Program-made: the position numbers and the translations under genes
From: Pseudomonas sp. PDM04
GTDB lineage: Bacteria > Pseudomonadota > Gammaproteobacteria > Pseudomonadales > Pseudomonadaceae
Reading direction: 5' to 3'
Assembly (NCBI RefSeq): GCF_014851765.1
Contig: NZ_JACVAI010000003.1
Location: 1 to 64,000 of the forward strand
Length of the DNA: 64,000 bases
Notes under the pieces: generated by a model
Told to the model about the DNA's origin: nothing
Databases searched by the model: none
The model's input: the letters and a program-made list of their open reading frames with translations, nothing else
Shown here: piece by piece, positions 17,087 through 25,898 of the stretch
Position numbering within the stretch: position 1 is the first letter of the stretch
Layout: each line of letters starts with the position of its first letter

Positions 17087-18403
17087 ATGTTCAACAAACG
17101 CTTGAAGCAAGAACTGTCGGATCTTCGCGAAGAACTTTCCTGCCTGAAGCAAGTGAAGGAAAGCCTGGAAAGCGAGATGCTTGTTTTCACGCTTGACGCC
17201 GATGCACGGATTCAATCGGTCAACCCGAATTTCATCAGTGAGATGCTCTATACGGAGCACGATCTGGTCGGTCGCCCGCTCGAGGACTTCGTGCCGGCCC
17301 ACGTCAAGTCCAACGAGTTCCACCTGCGCTTCAAACAAGCGCTGACCCGTGGCGAGCATTTTGTCGGGACGGTGCGCCTGTTACGGGGCAATGGCCAGGA
17401 AGCCTGGTTGCGCTCGATCCTGCAACCTGTGCGGTCGTCGGATGGCAAGATCAGAAGTTTCTCGATTTTTTCCAGCGACCTCACCCGCACGATCGAGGCC
17501 TCACGCGAACACGAGAACCTGATCGGCGCACTGGTGCGTTCGACGGCTGTGATCGAGTTCGATCTGCAGGGCAACGTGCTGACGGCCAATGACCGGTTCC
17601 TCAATGCCATGGGTTACAGTCTGGCGCAGATCAAGGGCAAGCATCACCGCACCTTCTGTGAGGCGCAGGAATACAACAGCCCCGAGTACCAGGATTTCTG
17701 GCGTCGTCTGAACGCCGGCGAGTTCGTGGCCGGTCGCTTCAAGCGCGTCGACAACCATGGGCGTGCGGTGTGGCTGGAGGCGTCCTACAACCCGGTGATC
17801 GATGCCAACAACAAGCTCTATAAAGTGGTGAAGTTCGCCACGGTGATCACCGATCAGGTCAATCAGGAGCTGGCGGTCGCCGAAGCGGCCAACATTGCCT
17901 ACGGCACCTCGCAACATACCGATCAGAGTGCGCAGCGTGGCACGACCGTGGTGACGCAAGCGGTCAACGTGATGCGCGACCTGGCCAGGCACATGCAAAC
18001 CGCCGGCGACGGTATCGAGGCGCTGAACGAGCAATCGCTGGTGATCGGCACCATCGTCAAGACCATCAGCGGCATCGCCGAACAGACCAACCTGCTGGCA
18101 TTGAACGCCGCCATCGAAGCCGCCCGTGCCGGTGAGCAGGGGCGCGGTTTCGCGGTGGTGGCGGACGAGGTCCGGCAGCTGGCCTCGCGGACCAGCCAGG
18201 CCACGGATGAGATCGTCCTGGTGGTGCGTCAGAACCAGGACATGGCGCGCAATGCCGTGTCGCTCATGACCGAGGGCAAGCTCCAGGCCGAACAGGGCCT
18301 GGCGCTGGCGGCGGAAGCCGGCACGGTGATCGTCGAGATTCAGGACGGCGCGCAGAAAGTGGTGAACGCCGTCGGCCAGTTCGCCAATCAGCTATCGAGT
18401 TGA
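17087..18403 (+). CDS. Soluble PAS-PAS chemoreceptor, BdlA-like
   Basis: A 438-residue methyl-accepting chemotaxis protein without any membrane segment. A short N-terminal coiled coil (residues 1-30) is followed by two PAS domains (~30-145 and ~150-265) and a chemoreceptor signalling domain whose hairpin tip, [20 protein letters not shown], lies near residue 330. The order, length and cytosolic location match BdlA of P. aeruginosa (417 residues), which triggers biofilm dispersal, and also other Aer-like soluble receptors. The PAS pair could bind haem or flavin to sense redox or oxygen. The BdlA link is by architecture only. Confidence 0.9.
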   Translation: MFNKRLKQELSDLREELSCLKQVKESLESEMLVFTLDADARIQSVNPNFISEMLYTEHDLVGRPLEDFVPAHVKSNEFHLRFKQALTRGEHFVGTVRLLRGNGQEAWLRSILQPVRSSDGKIRSFSIFSSDLTRTIEASREHENLIGALVRSTAVIEFDLQGNVLTANDRFLNAMGYSLAQIKGKHHRTFCEAQEYNSPEYQDFWRRLNAGEFVAGRFKRVDNHGRAVWLEASYNPVIDANNKLYKVVKFATVITDQVNQELAVAEAANIAYGTSQHTDQSAQRGTTVVTQAVNVMRDLARHMQTAGDGIEALNEQSLVIGTIVKTISGIAEQTNLLALNAAIEAARAGEQGRGFAVVADEVRQLASRTSQATDEIVLVVRQNQDMARNAVSLMTEGKLQAEQGLALAAEAGTVIVEIQDGAQKVVNAVGQFANQLSS

Positions 18404-18461
18404 TGCCTGCCGACCGGGTGGAAATCGCTACAATCGGCGCTTTTCCCAGGAGCAGATGCCC

Positions 18462-19061
18462 ATGAGCGCTTCCCATCGCCGCCCGGTTCCCTTGTCCAAG
18501 GCCTATCGCCTGCTCAATCATGGGCCGACCGTGCTGGTCAGTGCGGCCCATGGAGGGCAGCGCAACATCATGGCGGCAGCCTGGGCCATGCCACTGGATT
18601 TCGAACCGCCGAAGATTGCCGTGGTGCTCGACAAATCCACCTGGACCCGACAATTGCTGGAAGCGTCAGGCACGTTCGCGCTGAACGTGCCGTGCGCGGC
18701 CCAGGCCGATATCGTGCAGACCGTCGGCTCGACGTCGGGTCTGGAGCTGACCCGGGAGCAGGGCCGGGACAAGTTCCAGGCCTACGACCTGCAGACGTTC
18801 GACGGCGCGTCGGTCGACGCACCGCTGCTCGAAGGCTGTGTGGCCTGGCTGGAGTGCCGACTGCTGCCGGAGCCCGGCAATCACCAGCGCTACGATCTGT
18901 TCCTGGCCGAAGTGATCGCCGCCCATGCGGACGATCGCGTGTTCAGCGACGGCCGCTGGCATTTCGAGGGGCACGACGCCCTGCGCACCTTGCACCATGT
19001 GGCAGGCGGGCATTTCCTGACCATCGGCGATCCGGTGGACGGCAGGACGCTGGCGCCGTAA
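18462..19061 (+). CDS. Flavin reductase-like (flavoredoxin) protein
   Basis: A 199-residue protein of the flavin reductase / flavoredoxin fold that binds FMN. The N-terminal segment (PTVLVSAAHGGQRNIMAAAW) and the DKSTWTRQLLEASGTFALNVP region are characteristic. It probably passes electrons from NAD(P)H to flavin or a partner monooxygenase. AGGAG at 18448-18452 favours the ATG at 18462 over the one at 18456. It converges on the cupin gene. Confidence 0.82.
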   Translation: MSASHRRPVPLSKAYRLLNHGPTVLVSAAHGGQRNIMAAAWAMPLDFEPPKIAVVLDKSTWTRQLLEASGTFALNVPCAAQADIVQTVGSTSGLELTREQGRDKFQAYDLQTFDGASVDAPLLEGCVAWLECRLLPEPGNHQRYDLFLAEVIAAHADDRVFSDGRWHFEGHDALRTLHHVAGGHFLTIGDPVDGRTLAP

Positions 19062-19072
19062 CGCCGGCGTCC

Positions 19073-19441
19073 TCAGATCCAGACGTCGTTCTGCGCGGTG
19101 CGCTCACCGCCTTCACCGCCTGTGTTCAAGACGCCCCTGGGTTCGATCAGCAGGAGTTTGACCTCCTGCTCGGCCGAGGGTTTGTGCTCGATTCCCCGGG
19201 GCACCACATGCATTTCGCCAGCGTTCACCAGGACGTGGCCATCGCGAAAATCGATGCGCAGCTGGCCTTCAAGCACGATGAAGGCCTCGTCGGTGTCGGC
19301 GTGGTCATGCCAGATGAAATCCCCCAGCAGCTTCACGACCTTGAATTGGTAGTCGTTCATCTCGGCGATGACTCGCGGGCTCCAGTGCGGGCCGATCCGG
19401 GAAATTTTCTCAGCGAAGTTGAGGCTTTGGTAAGTGTTCAT
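19073..19441 (-). CDS. Single-domain cupin protein
   Basis: A 122-residue cupin. Motif 1 (WHDHADTDEAFIVLEGQLRI, residues ~44-63) supplies two His and a Glu, and motif 2 (GEMHVVPRGIEHKP) the third His of a metal site. Members are metal-dependent enzymes or small-molecule sensors. It lies 76 bases downstream of an AraC regulator on the same strand, so they may be co-transcribed. Confidence 0.85.
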   Translation of the reverse strand: MNTYQSLNFAEKISRIGPHWSPRVIAEMNDYQFKVVKLLGDFIWHDHADTDEAFIVLEGQLRIDFRDGHVLVNAGEMHVVPRGIEHKPSAEQEVKLLLIEPRGVLNTGGEGGERTAQNDVWI

Positions 19442-19517
19442 GAAACGGCTCTCGTGATTGTTCGTGCAACCACGGTAGCCAGCCGGTCGGCGTGTTTCTT
19501 GAACGATTGTGCGTGGC

Positions 19518-20327
19518 TCAGCGACGGTGCATTTTCATCCAGCGCGCCGGCGATAACCCGAAGGCCTTGCTGAACTGGCGGGTCATGTGGCTCTGGTCGG
19601 TGAAGCCGGCGATCAATGCTGCGTTGACCAGTGGCTGGCCCTGTATCAGCAACGAGCGGACCAGGTCCAGGCGGCGCATGGTCAGGTAGCGATAGGGGCT
19701 GGTGCCGAACAACAGGCGGAAATCCCGCGACAGGCTCCAGCGATCCCGTCCGCTATGATGCGCCAGCTCTTCCAGCGTCACCGTGCGATCCAGTGCGCTG
19801 TGCATGTATTCCCGGGCGCGCTCGGCGGCCACGTAGTCGAAGTGATGGCGCGCGGCAGGGGCACCGCCAACGCTGTTCAGGGCCTGCGCCAGATCGAACA
19901 GCGCATCCTGCGCCTCCAGGGGCTCCAGCGGGCATTCGAGGCTGCGCAGCAGCACGGCACTGGCAGCGAACAAGCGAGGGTCGTTCGACATCCCGTTCCT
20001 GATGAAGGGCAGCGGCTGGCCGCCGAGCATCTGCTGGATCAGGGCCGGTTCGATGTACATCATCCGGTACTGGAATCCGTTGTCGGTCCCGGCTTCGCCA
20101 TCGTGGGCTTCGTCCGGATGCAGCACAATCGTCCCGCCGGGCAAGCTGTGGCGCCAGCTTCCGTGATACTGAAAACGCTGCACGCCGCTCAGGGTGTGAC
20201 CGATGGCGTAGGTGTCGTGGCAGTGCATGTCGTAGCCGTGGCCGGCGAAAAAAGCCTCGAAGCGCTGCATCCCGGCGACATCGGGAGCGCGGTGGAACCA
20301 GTCATTGCGCGGGGAGGGGCTGGCCAT
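19518..20327 (-). CDS. AraC-family transcriptional regulator
   Basis: A 269-residue regulator with an N-terminal AraC-type cupin sensor domain (HCHDTYAIGHTLSGVQRF near residue 35) and a C-terminal double helix-turn-helix (~165-265, ending in the FSKAFGLSPARW motif). This form often controls a neighbouring LysE/RhtB exporter, and a lysE gene lies divergent 154 bases away. The regulator-exporter pairing is inferred. Confidence 0.9.
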   Translation of the reverse strand: MASPSPRNDWFHRAPDVAGMQRFEAFFAGHGYDMHCHDTYAIGHTLSGVQRFQYHGSWRHSLPGGTIVLHPDEAHDGEAGTDNGFQYRMMYIEPALIQQMLGGQPLPFIRNGMSNDPRLFAASAVLLRSLECPLEPLEAQDALFDLAQALNSVGGAPAARHHFDYVAAERAREYMHSALDRTVTLEELAHHSGRDRWSLSRDFRLLFGTSPYRYLTMRRLDLVRSLLIQGQPLVNAALIAGFTDQSHMTRQFSKAFGLSPARWMKMHRR

Positions 20328-20481
20328 GGGAAGCGGGGTCGTCGGGGTGATACGCCCTACGTTAACCCACTGAGCGACCCACTGTCTTGCGACCGAAGCA
20401 AGGACTGCACCCGTAGAAAATCAAAGGTAAATGTTGCACTGTGTGACGCATCTTCTGAAGCCACGAAAGGAGTCCCGCCGC

Positions 20482-21123
20482 ATGGAGCTTACTTACCTGG
20501 GCTACGCCGCCCCCCTGTTGTCGCTAGCGCTGCTCTGGACGGTCGCCGTGGTGACGCCGGGACCCAACTTTTTCAACGTCGCGCAACTGGCGGCCAGTCA
20601 TTCCAAGCGTCACGGCGTCGTCGCCGCCCTGGGCGTGGCCACCGGCACGGTGATGTGGGGATTAGCGGGTGGCCTGGGCATCAAGTCGCTGTTCAGCGCG
20701 GCACCGATGCTGTACCTGAGTTTCAAGATTGCCGGTGGCTGTTACCTGATCTACCTGGGGCTGAAACAGTTCAAGCGCAAACCGCCCATCGTTGCCGGCG
20801 ATCCCCGCCTGATGGACGGAGCGGGGCGTACGCTGTGGTCGGTGTACGGCCAGGGTTTTCTCGGCAACATGACCAACCCGAAAGCGGCGCTGTTTGTCGC
20901 CACCATCTTCGCCACGGCCATGCCCGCCGTGGTGCCGCCGAGCTTGCTGGCGCTGGCGGTCCTGACCATGGCGACCTTGTCTTTCAGTTGGTATTGCAGC
21001 GTGGCACTGCTGTTTTCCAGTCGCCGGATGGCGCGGGGCTACGAGCGTTCGCGCAAATGGCTGGATCGCTTCGCCGGCAGTTGCTACCTGTTGTTCGGAG
21101 CGCACCTGGTGGCCAATCGTTGA
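20482..21123 (+). CDS. LysE/RhtB-family amino-acid exporter
   Basis: A 213-residue membrane protein of the LysE/RhtB exporter family with six hydrophobic segments and the family hallmark VTPGPNFF in helix 1. It probably exports an amino acid or derivative. The frame is open to 20431, but AAAGGAG at 20467 places the start at 20482. It is divergent from the AraC regulator and ends 7 bases from the convergent MFS gene. Confidence 0.9.
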   Translation: MELTYLGYAAPLLSLALLWTVAVVTPGPNFFNVAQLAASHSKRHGVVAALGVATGTVMWGLAGGLGIKSLFSAAPMLYLSFKIAGGCYLIYLGLKQFKRKPPIVAGDPRLMDGAGRTLWSVYGQGFLGNMTNPKAALFVATIFATAMPAVVPPSLLALAVLTMATLSFSWYCSVALLFSSRRMARGYERSRKWLDRFAGSCYLLFGAHLVANR

Positions 21124-21130
21124 GTGGTGT

Positions 21131-22387
21131 TCAGATCGCCGCATTCACTTCAGTGGCCTGCTGATGGGGCCGCGCAGGGCTGCGACTCAAGGTTTCCGGC
21201 ATGGCGAGCAGCAGTAATGCAAACGCCGCTGCGGCCACCGCTGCCAGGGTCAGGAACGCCGCGCTGTAACCGGCCTGCTGAACCACCAAGCCGGCCAGGC
21301 CGTTACTCAGTGCAGCCCCGAGGCCGAACACCGTCGACAGGGCGCCCAGGCTGATATTGAAACGCCCTGTGCCATGGGTCAGGTCCTTGACCACCACAGG
21401 AAACAGCGCGCCGAAGATTCCGGCGCCAATCCCATCGAGCAGTTGCACCGCGACCAGCCAATAGGGATCGTCCGACAGCACATAGAGCACCCCGCGCAGC
21501 GGCAGAATCAGAAAGCCTGCGAGCAACAGCGGTTTGCGGCCCCAGGCATCGGCTTTCCATCCCACCAGCAGTGCCACCGGCACCATGACCAACTGAGCGG
21601 CCACGATGCACGCGGATGTCAGCGGCGTCGCCATCTGCAGATTCACCAGTGCGAGTTTCTGGCTCACCAGCGGCAGCATTGCCGCATTCGCCAGATGGAA
21701 CAGTCCACAGCAGATGGCGAACACCAGCAGGGGGCGGTTGTGCAACAACACGCTCAACCCCGAAGGACTTTCCCCGTGCGCAGGAGCCTCGGGATCAAAT
21801 CCGCGCGCCACCTCGTGATCGATCGCCTGTGGTGAGATAAAGCTGATGGCTATCACGCTGGCCAGCGCCATGACAGCCATCAGGTAAAACACCGCCACCG
21901 GACCCAGAAGGTAAGCCGCTCCGCCCGCCAGCAAGGCTGCAACGGCATTACCGGCATGATTGAACGTTTCGTTGCGACCGGTGCGTCGGGTGAAGGCGCG
22001 AGGCCCGGTGATGCCCAATGAAATCGCCGCAATCGCGGGGGCGAACACCGAGGCGGCGACGGCGCTGAGCGCTTGGGTAAGGGCCACCAGCGAGAACCCG
22101 GAGATGAACGGCAGCAACAGGCAACTGACCGTGACCAAGAGTGCCGCGACAACAATCACTCCGCGCTTGCGTCGCGTTCTGTCGATCAGCGCACCGGCCG
22201 GCGTCTGTGCCAGCAGCGCGGCAACCCCGGCAATGGTCATGACCAGACCGATGCTCGCCGGCTCCCAGTGATGCACGGCCAGCAAATAGATTGCCAGGTA
22301 GGGCCCCAGGCCGTCGCGCACGTCGGCGAGGAAGAAATTGAGCCCGTCCAGCGATAGGGCATTTCGGCGACTCAGGTCAGCGTGCAT
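21131..22387 (-). CDS. MFS transporter
   Basis: A 418-residue twelve-helix MFS protein with the loop 2-3 motif GALIDRTRRKRG and an intracellular loop between helices 6 and 7. The GGAAGAGG sequence 5 bases before 22387 places the start there rather than at 22405. It looks like a drug/H+ antiporter-type or uncharacterised exporter. I see nothing that fixes the substrate. Confidence 0.85.
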   Translation of the reverse strand: MHADLSRRNALSLDGLNFFLADVRDGLGPYLAIYLLAVHHWEPASIGLVMTIAGVAALLAQTPAGALIDRTRRKRGVIVVAALLVTVSCLLLPFISGFSLVALTQALSAVAASVFAPAIAAISLGITGPRAFTRRTGRNETFNHAGNAVAALLAGGAAYLLGPVAVFYLMAVMALASVIAISFISPQAIDHEVARGFDPEAPAHGESPSGLSVLLHNRPLLVFAICCGLFHLANAAMLPLVSQKLALVNLQMATPLTSACIVAAQLVMVPVALLVGWKADAWGRKPLLLAGFLILPLRGVLYVLSDDPYWLVAVQLLDGIGAGIFGALFPVVVKDLTHGTGRFNISLGALSTVFGLGAALSNGLAGLVVQQAGYSAAFLTLAAVAAAAFALLLLAMPETLSRSPARPHQQATEVNAAI

Positions 22388-22541
22388 GGGGCCTCTTCCT
22401 GCCACCGATACTCAAATGGACGGTGCATTAGCACTGACTGATGGCGACCACGGGAAGTTTCAGGTCCCGGGCATCGTCCGGTGCTTTAATTCGTGCAAGT
22501 GGCCGTGGTATGAAACGGCACATTCACGATGAGGCCGGGTC

Positions 22542-23636
22542 ATGGGCAAACTGCGGGTAGGCATTATTTTTGGCGGTCGTTCGGCTGAGCACGAAGTGTC
22601 GTTGCAATCGGCGAAAAACATTGTCGATGCGCTGGATCGGTCGCGCTTCGAACCGGTGCTGATCGGTATCGACAAACAGGGCCACTGGCACCTCAACGAT
22701 CCGTCGAACTTCCTGCTCAACCAGGAAAATCCGGCCCTGATCGCCCTCAATCAGTCCAACCGTGAACTCGCCGTGGTGCCGGGCAAGGCCAGCCAGCAAC
22801 TGGTGGAAACGACCGGTCAGGAACTGCTCGGCCATGTCGATGTGATCTTCCCGATCGTTCACGGCACCCTGGGTGAAGATGGCTGTCTGCAGGGGTTACT
22901 GCGCATGGCCGATCTGCCGTTTGTCGGCTCCGACGTGCTCGGATCGGCGGTGTGCATGGACAAGGACGTCAGCAAACGCCTGTTGCGCGATGCCGGGCTG
23001 GCGGTGACCCCGTTCGTGACCCTGACCCGCGCCACGGCCAGACGCCAAGGGTTTGCCGAGGTCCGGGGCAAGCTCGGCCTGCCGTTGTTCGTCAAGCCGG
23101 CGAATCAGGGGTCTTCGGTGGGTGTGAGCAAGGTCACCGACGAAGCCGAGTACCTGGCGGCGGTTGAACTGGCCCTGGGTTTTGACGAAAAGGTGCTGGT
23201 CGAGTCCGCCGTCAGCGGCCGTGAGATCGAGTGTGCGGTACTCGGCAACGAAGACGCCATCGCCAGTGGCTGTGGCGAAATCGTGGTGCGCAGCGGCTTC
23301 TATTCCTACGACAGCAAGTACATCGACGCGCAGGCCGCGCAGGTGGTGGTCCCGGCGGACATCAGTCGCGAAGCCAGCGAACGCATTCGCTCCATGGCCG
23401 TCGAGGCGTTTCAGGTACTGGGCTGCTCAGGCTTGGCGCGGGTCGATGTGTTCCTGACCGATAGCGGCGAGGTACTGATCAACGAAATCAACTCGCTCCC
23501 CGGCTTCACCCGCATCAGCATGTACCCCAAGCTCTGGCAGGCCACGGGCATGACCTACAGCGAACTGGTCAGCCGCCTGATCGAGCTGGCGCTGGAACGG
23601 CACAAGGCGCGGCAGGCGTTGAAGATTTCTCGCTAG
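22542..23636 (+). CDS. ddlA: D-alanine--D-alanine ligase
   Basis: A 364-residue ATP-grasp enzyme joining two D-Ala for peptidoglycan synthesis. The N-terminal [14 protein letters not shown] segment, the [11 protein letters not shown] loop, and the C-terminal [20 protein letters not shown] metal-binding segment are diagnostic. The length matches DdlA rather than the shorter DdlB in the division cluster, so this is probably the second, unlinked ligase. No partner gene is evident. Confidence 0.95.
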   Translation: MGKLRVGIIFGGRSAEHEVSLQSAKNIVDALDRSRFEPVLIGIDKQGHWHLNDPSNFLLNQENPALIALNQSNRELAVVPGKASQQLVETTGQELLGHVDVIFPIVHGTLGEDGCLQGLLRMADLPFVGSDVLGSAVCMDKDVSKRLLRDAGLAVTPFVTLTRATARRQGFAEVRGKLGLPLFVKPANQGSSVGVSKVTDEAEYLAAVELALGFDEKVLVESAVSGREIECAVLGNEDAIASGCGEIVVRSGFYSYDSKYIDAQAAQVVVPADISREASERIRSMAVEAFQVLGCSGLARVDVFLTDSGEVLINEINSLPGFTRISMYPKLWQATGMTYSELVSRLIELALERHKARQALKISR

Positions 23637-23730
23637 GTGAGGATCAGGTCTGCGTCAGCGTACGATTGCCGTTGAACACCTCGTAGACGCGGTTTGTCCG
23701 GCCAATGGCCCTTTCAAGGCTGCGCAGGAC

Positions 23731-25557
23731 TCAATCCCCCAACGCTTGCCCCTCCCGCCGCGGGTCCGCGCCACCCGCCAGCGACGCGTTGCCCTGGGCA
23801 TCCTTGACCCGAACAATCGCCTGTGTCCCGCTGGTCATGTCGATTTCGCTGACGCTGTGCCCCTTGTCCTTCAGGGCCTGGATCAACCCTGGACTGAATT
23901 GCCCCTGTTCCAGTTCGGTCGGGCCGTTGCGGCTGCCGAAGTTGGGCAGGTTGATGGCAGTTTGCGCGTCCAGCTGCCAGTCGAGCAGGCCGATGGTTGA
24001 TTTGGCGACGTACTCGATGATCTGTGAGCCGCCGGGAGAGCCAAGAGTGGCGAGGAATTCGCCGCTATGGCGGTCGAAGATCAGGGTGGGCGCCATCGAG
24101 GAGCGTGGACGTTTGCCGGGTTCCACGCGGTTGGCGACTTTGTGCCCGTTTTCTTCGGGGATGAACGAGAAGTCGGTCATCTGATTGTTGAGCAGGAAGC
24201 CCTGGACCATCAGGTGTGAACCGAAGGCGGATTCGACCGTGGTGGTCATCGACACCGCGCCACCCTGGTCATCGACCGCGACCACTTGCGAAGTGGAAAT
24301 GCGCAAGGGCGAGCGGTCCGGCGCGTAGGCGACCTGGATCCCCGGCGGGGTGCCGGGTCTGGCGGTGCCCATGCTGCGATCGCCAATCAGGGCGGCGCGG
24401 CTGGCGAGGTAGGTGGGGTCCACCAGGCCTTTGACCGGGACCGGCACGAAGTCGCTGTCGGCGACGTACAGGGCACGGTCGGCATAGGCGAGGCGCTCGG
24501 CTTCCGAGATCAGGTGCACGGCTTGCGGTGCCGGTTCGATGCCTGCGGGCTTCGTGCTCGCGAGCGGTTTCAGTGGTGCCAGTGCGAGGCGCGGGTCGCG
24601 GGTTTCCAGCGCCTGCAAGGTGCCGAGAATCTGCGCCACGGCGATCCCACCCGAGGAGGGTGGCGGCATGCCACAGACCTGCCAGCGCTTGTAGTCGGTG
24701 CACAGCGGCGCGCGTTCCCTGGCGGCGTAGCCCTTGAGATCGTTCAGCGACAGGCTGCCGGGGTTGGCATGGCCTTGAACCTTGGCGACGATTTCCTCGG
24801 CAATGGGGCCTTTGTAGAACGCATCGGCACCTTCCTTGGCGATGCGCCTTAACACCGCGGCCAGTGCCGGGTTTTTCAGCGGCGTGCCGACGGCTTTCGG
24901 GCTGCCATCGGCGTTGCGAAAGTACGCCATCATGTCCGGCGAGCGTGGCATTGATGAGTCCGAGGCAATCAATTGATGCAGACGTGGCGAAATGGGAAAG
25001 CCGTGTTCGGCAAGTCTGATCGCCGGTTCGAACAGCTGCGCCCAGGGCAGCCGACCGTGTTGCCGATGGGCCAGTTCCAGCGCGCGCAACACGCCCGGCG
25101 TGCCCACGGAACGACCGCCGATCTGCGCCTGGGTGAACGGCATCGGTTGCCCGTCCGCCTGCAGAAAAAGCTTTTCGGTGGCGCCGGCCGGCGCGGTCTC
25201 GCGGCCGTCAAAGGTGCGTACCGCCTTGCCGTCCCAGAACACGATGAAGGCACCACCGCCGATGCCCGACGATTGCGGCTCGACCAGGGTCAGCACTGCT
25301 TGCATGGCAATGGCCGCATCGATCGCCGAACCGCCCTGGCGCAGCATCGCACGTCCGGCTTCGGCGGCCAGCGGGTTCGCGGCGGCGGCCATGTGCCTTG
25401 TGGAGTGGCGTGTTTGCAGGTCGGTGCGAAAGCCCGAGGCGGCTTCCGGTGCGACCGGCAAGGTCGAGGTCGGCGGGGCGTTGCACGCGACAAGTGCAGC
25501 CGCGATCAGTGAAAGGGCTGACAGGCGATAGCGATTCAGATGAAGGGCTGAGATCAC
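23731..25557 (-). CDS. ggt: Gamma-glutamyltranspeptidase (probable lipoprotein)
   Basis: A 608-residue Ntn-hydrolase that cleaves gamma-glutamyl bonds such as that of glutathione. The N-terminus has a hydrophobic stretch ending in a lipobox (LVAC, Cys25), so the protein is probably lipid-anchored in the periplasm. The self-cleavage nucleophile is Thr422 in ISTSQVVAVD. The usual T-T-H-Y/F-S-V-V-D motif is altered to T-S-Q-V-V-A-V-D. The NNQMTDFSF substrate loop and PLLN-type glycines are kept. It is flanked by ddlA (convergent) and tRNA-Met. Confidence 0.9.
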   Translation of the reverse strand: MISALHLNRYRLSALSLIAAALVACNAPPTSTLPVAPEAASGFRTDLQTRHSTRHMAAAANPLAAEAGRAMLRQGGSAIDAAIAMQAVLTLVEPQSSGIGGGAFIVFWDGKAVRTFDGRETAPAGATEKLFLQADGQPMPFTQAQIGGRSVGTPGVLRALELAHRQHGRLPWAQLFEPAIRLAEHGFPISPRLHQLIASDSSMPRSPDMMAYFRNADGSPKAVGTPLKNPALAAVLRRIAKEGADAFYKGPIAEEIVAKVQGHANPGSLSLNDLKGYAARERAPLCTDYKRWQVCGMPPPSSGGIAVAQILGTLQALETRDPRLALAPLKPLASTKPAGIEPAPQAVHLISEAERLAYADRALYVADSDFVPVPVKGLVDPTYLASRAALIGDRSMGTARPGTPPGIQVAYAPDRSPLRISTSQVVAVDDQGGAVSMTTTVESAFGSHLMVQGFLLNNQMTDFSFIPEENGHKVANRVEPGKRPRSSMAPTLIFDRHSGEFLATLGSPGGSQIIEYVAKSTIGLLDWQLDAQTAINLPNFGSRNGPTELEQGQFSPGLIQALKDKGHSVSEIDMTSGTQAIVRVKDAQGNASLAGGADPRREGQALGD

Positions 25558-25701
25558 GTTAAGGCACTCCGTCCTTGGGTAAGGTCAGGGGACTTTATCG
25601 GCCGACAGGAATGGACGCAAACCAGGGGCGGTTTTGTCCTTCGTCCATTGATTCGCACGCCTGCGCCTTGGCGGTTGGCGCAGGCAGTTTTCTTTGGGCA
25701 T

Positions 25702-25735
25702 AAAAAAACGGCTTACCTTTCGGTAAGCCGTTTTT
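25702..25735 (-). terminator. Intrinsic terminator after tRNA-Met
   Basis: An ACGGCTTACC stem with TTTC loop and its complement is flanked by A7 and T5. It lies 7 bases beyond the tRNA-Met 3' end on the minus strand and can also work in the other direction. Confidence 0.88.
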
Positions 25736-25741
25736 AGTACT

Positions 25742-25818
25742 TGGTGGCTACACAGGGACTTGAACCCCGGACCCCAGCATTATGAATGCTATGCTCTAAC
25801 CAACTGAGCTATGTAGCC
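25742..25818 (-). tRNA. tRNA-Met (CAT), elongator type
   Basis: A 77-base cloverleaf on the minus strand: acceptor GGCTACA with its pair TGTAGCC, D-arm AGCTCAGTTGGTTAGAGC, anticodon CAT in the loop TTCATAA, T-arm GGGGTTCAAGTCCC, and encoded CCA. The first pair G-C is regular, unlike the mismatch of initiator tRNA, so it is the elongator. Confidence 0.95.
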
Positions 25819-25898
25819 AAGTGGCGCGCATTATTCGCGGGAAACGAATAGGCGTCAAGCGCTTTCTCAAAAAATTTATCTACGCTATCAACCGTTTA

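Noticed and set aside
15527..17359. 610-codon open frame on the minus strand
   Set aside because: It mirrors the MHS transporter and spans its intergenic regions. The product is His/Gln/Asp-rich without motifs.
18456..18461. First ATG of the flavin reductase frame
   Set aside because: It lies 3 bases from the Shine-Dalgarno site; the ATG at 18462 has proper spacing.
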